Shown: positions 62,225 to 64,000 of the stretch, one piece after another
Position numbering within the stretch: the first letter of the stretch is position 1
Layout: each line of letters begins with the position of its first letter
DNA from: Planctomycetaceae bacterium
GTDB taxonomy: Bacteria; Planctomycetota; Phycisphaerae; UBA1845; UTPLA1
Reading direction: 5' to 3'
NCBI GenBank assembly: GCA_011525745.1
Contig: WYBU01000087.1
Span: forward strand, 37,735-101,734
Length of the DNA stretch: 64,000 nt
Translations under genes and position numbers: made by a program
Notes under the pieces: generated by a model
The model's input: only the letters and a program-made list of their open reading frames with translations
What the model was told of the DNA's origin: nothing
The model's database searches: none

Positions 62225-62537
62225 TTCAACGGTCGCGTGGCGCGGGGATTCTGCCCGCACGAACGGGCTGCAAGCCCGTTCCACGCGATCTCCCGGGAAT
62301 GCACGAAACCTGACCCGGGCAACCCGCAAGTCGGAAATCCTGGGCGAACTCATCGCGGCCAATGCTATTCGGCGGCGCCCCAAACGCCAAGCCGGTGTGC
62401 GGTCGCCGCGGCAGGGACGCCGACGGGATGTACCGGACATGTCATCCCTTTTCATAAGCCGGTACGTCGCCGATACTGATGCGATCCGCCGCCGGCCGCG
62501 CCGGGTAGGGTGCGGCGATTGTGTGTAAGGAGCCTTC
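62225..62537. other. Divergent gap with a long hairpin
   Basis: 313 bases between the peptidase and asnS. It contains a GGCGCGGGGATTCTGCCCGC hairpin followed by ACGGGCTGCAAGCCCGT (62234-62285), the same class as at 27673 and 56044. No promoter is clear and no small gene is supported. Confidence 0.5.

Positions 62538-64000
<1,463 letters not shown>

Overview
The window is a GC-rich chromosomal segment, most likely from a planctomycete (Planctomycetota). The main clues are a DUF1501 Tat-exported protein beside a PPC-domain protein, a lipoprotein sulfatase, a secreted metallopeptidase with a dockerin-like tail, two DUF3857/transglutaminase-like proteins, many small lipoproteins, and gaps crowded with short palindromic repeats. 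This is a family-content inference; no rRNA or other marker settles it. I saw no tRNA, rRNA, CRISPR, phage or transposase gene.

Layout. 0.4-7.2 kb: a very large LptA/OstA-like anchored protein, an alpha/beta hydrolase and pyruvate kinase. 7.2-8.0 kb: an unusual AT-richer gap holding two oppositely oriented terminators and a candidate structured small RNA with its own promoter. 8.0-13.6 kb: an exported cyclophilin and a tandem pair of DUF3857/transglutaminase-like proteins, the second degenerate. 13.7-18.2 kb: cutC, an orphan ABC ATPase, a CXXCH lipoprotein, an outer-membrane barrel and a methyltransferase. 18.3-27.3 kb: a partial respiratory complex I operon, nuoH-J-K-L-M-N, with an oversized NuoH and a strong promoter overlapped by a perfect CRP-type palindrome. 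27.3-27.8 kb: a twelve-copy palindrome array.

27.9-44.2 kb: a ferritin-like protein, an exported methyltransferase, small and TPR lipoproteins, the divergent DUF1501/PPC pair, an LpxL-like acyltransferase, a DHH phosphoesterase, a GT-C-like membrane protein, a catalytically dead HtrA homologue and an exported HExxH protein. 44.7-53.3 kb: a galactokinase-like GHMP kinase, a DUF151 nuclease-family protein, the dockerin metallopeptidase, an acyl-CoA synthetase and a UDP-sugar pyrophosphorylase, with an 89-bp tandem repeat framed by 24-bp inverted repeats. 53.7-64.0 kb: truD, rnc, a sulfatase, pyrE, an NTF2-like lipoprotein, a eukaryote-type adenylosuccinate lyase, a DUF1570-like metallopeptidase and asnS (cut by the right edge).

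Themes: envelope biogenesis and extracytoplasmic proteolysis (OstA-like, LpxL-like, pseudo-HtrA, three HExxH proteins), respiration (nuo), and core nucleotide/RNA functions (pyrE, purB, truD, rnc, asnS). Several promoters put the predicted transcription start within a few bases of the start codon, suggesting leaderless mRNAs. Several dispersed repeat families sit flush against gene ends. The most novel-looking items are the structured RNA locus at 7.4-7.9 kb, the repeat families, the dead HtrA and the NuoH extension.
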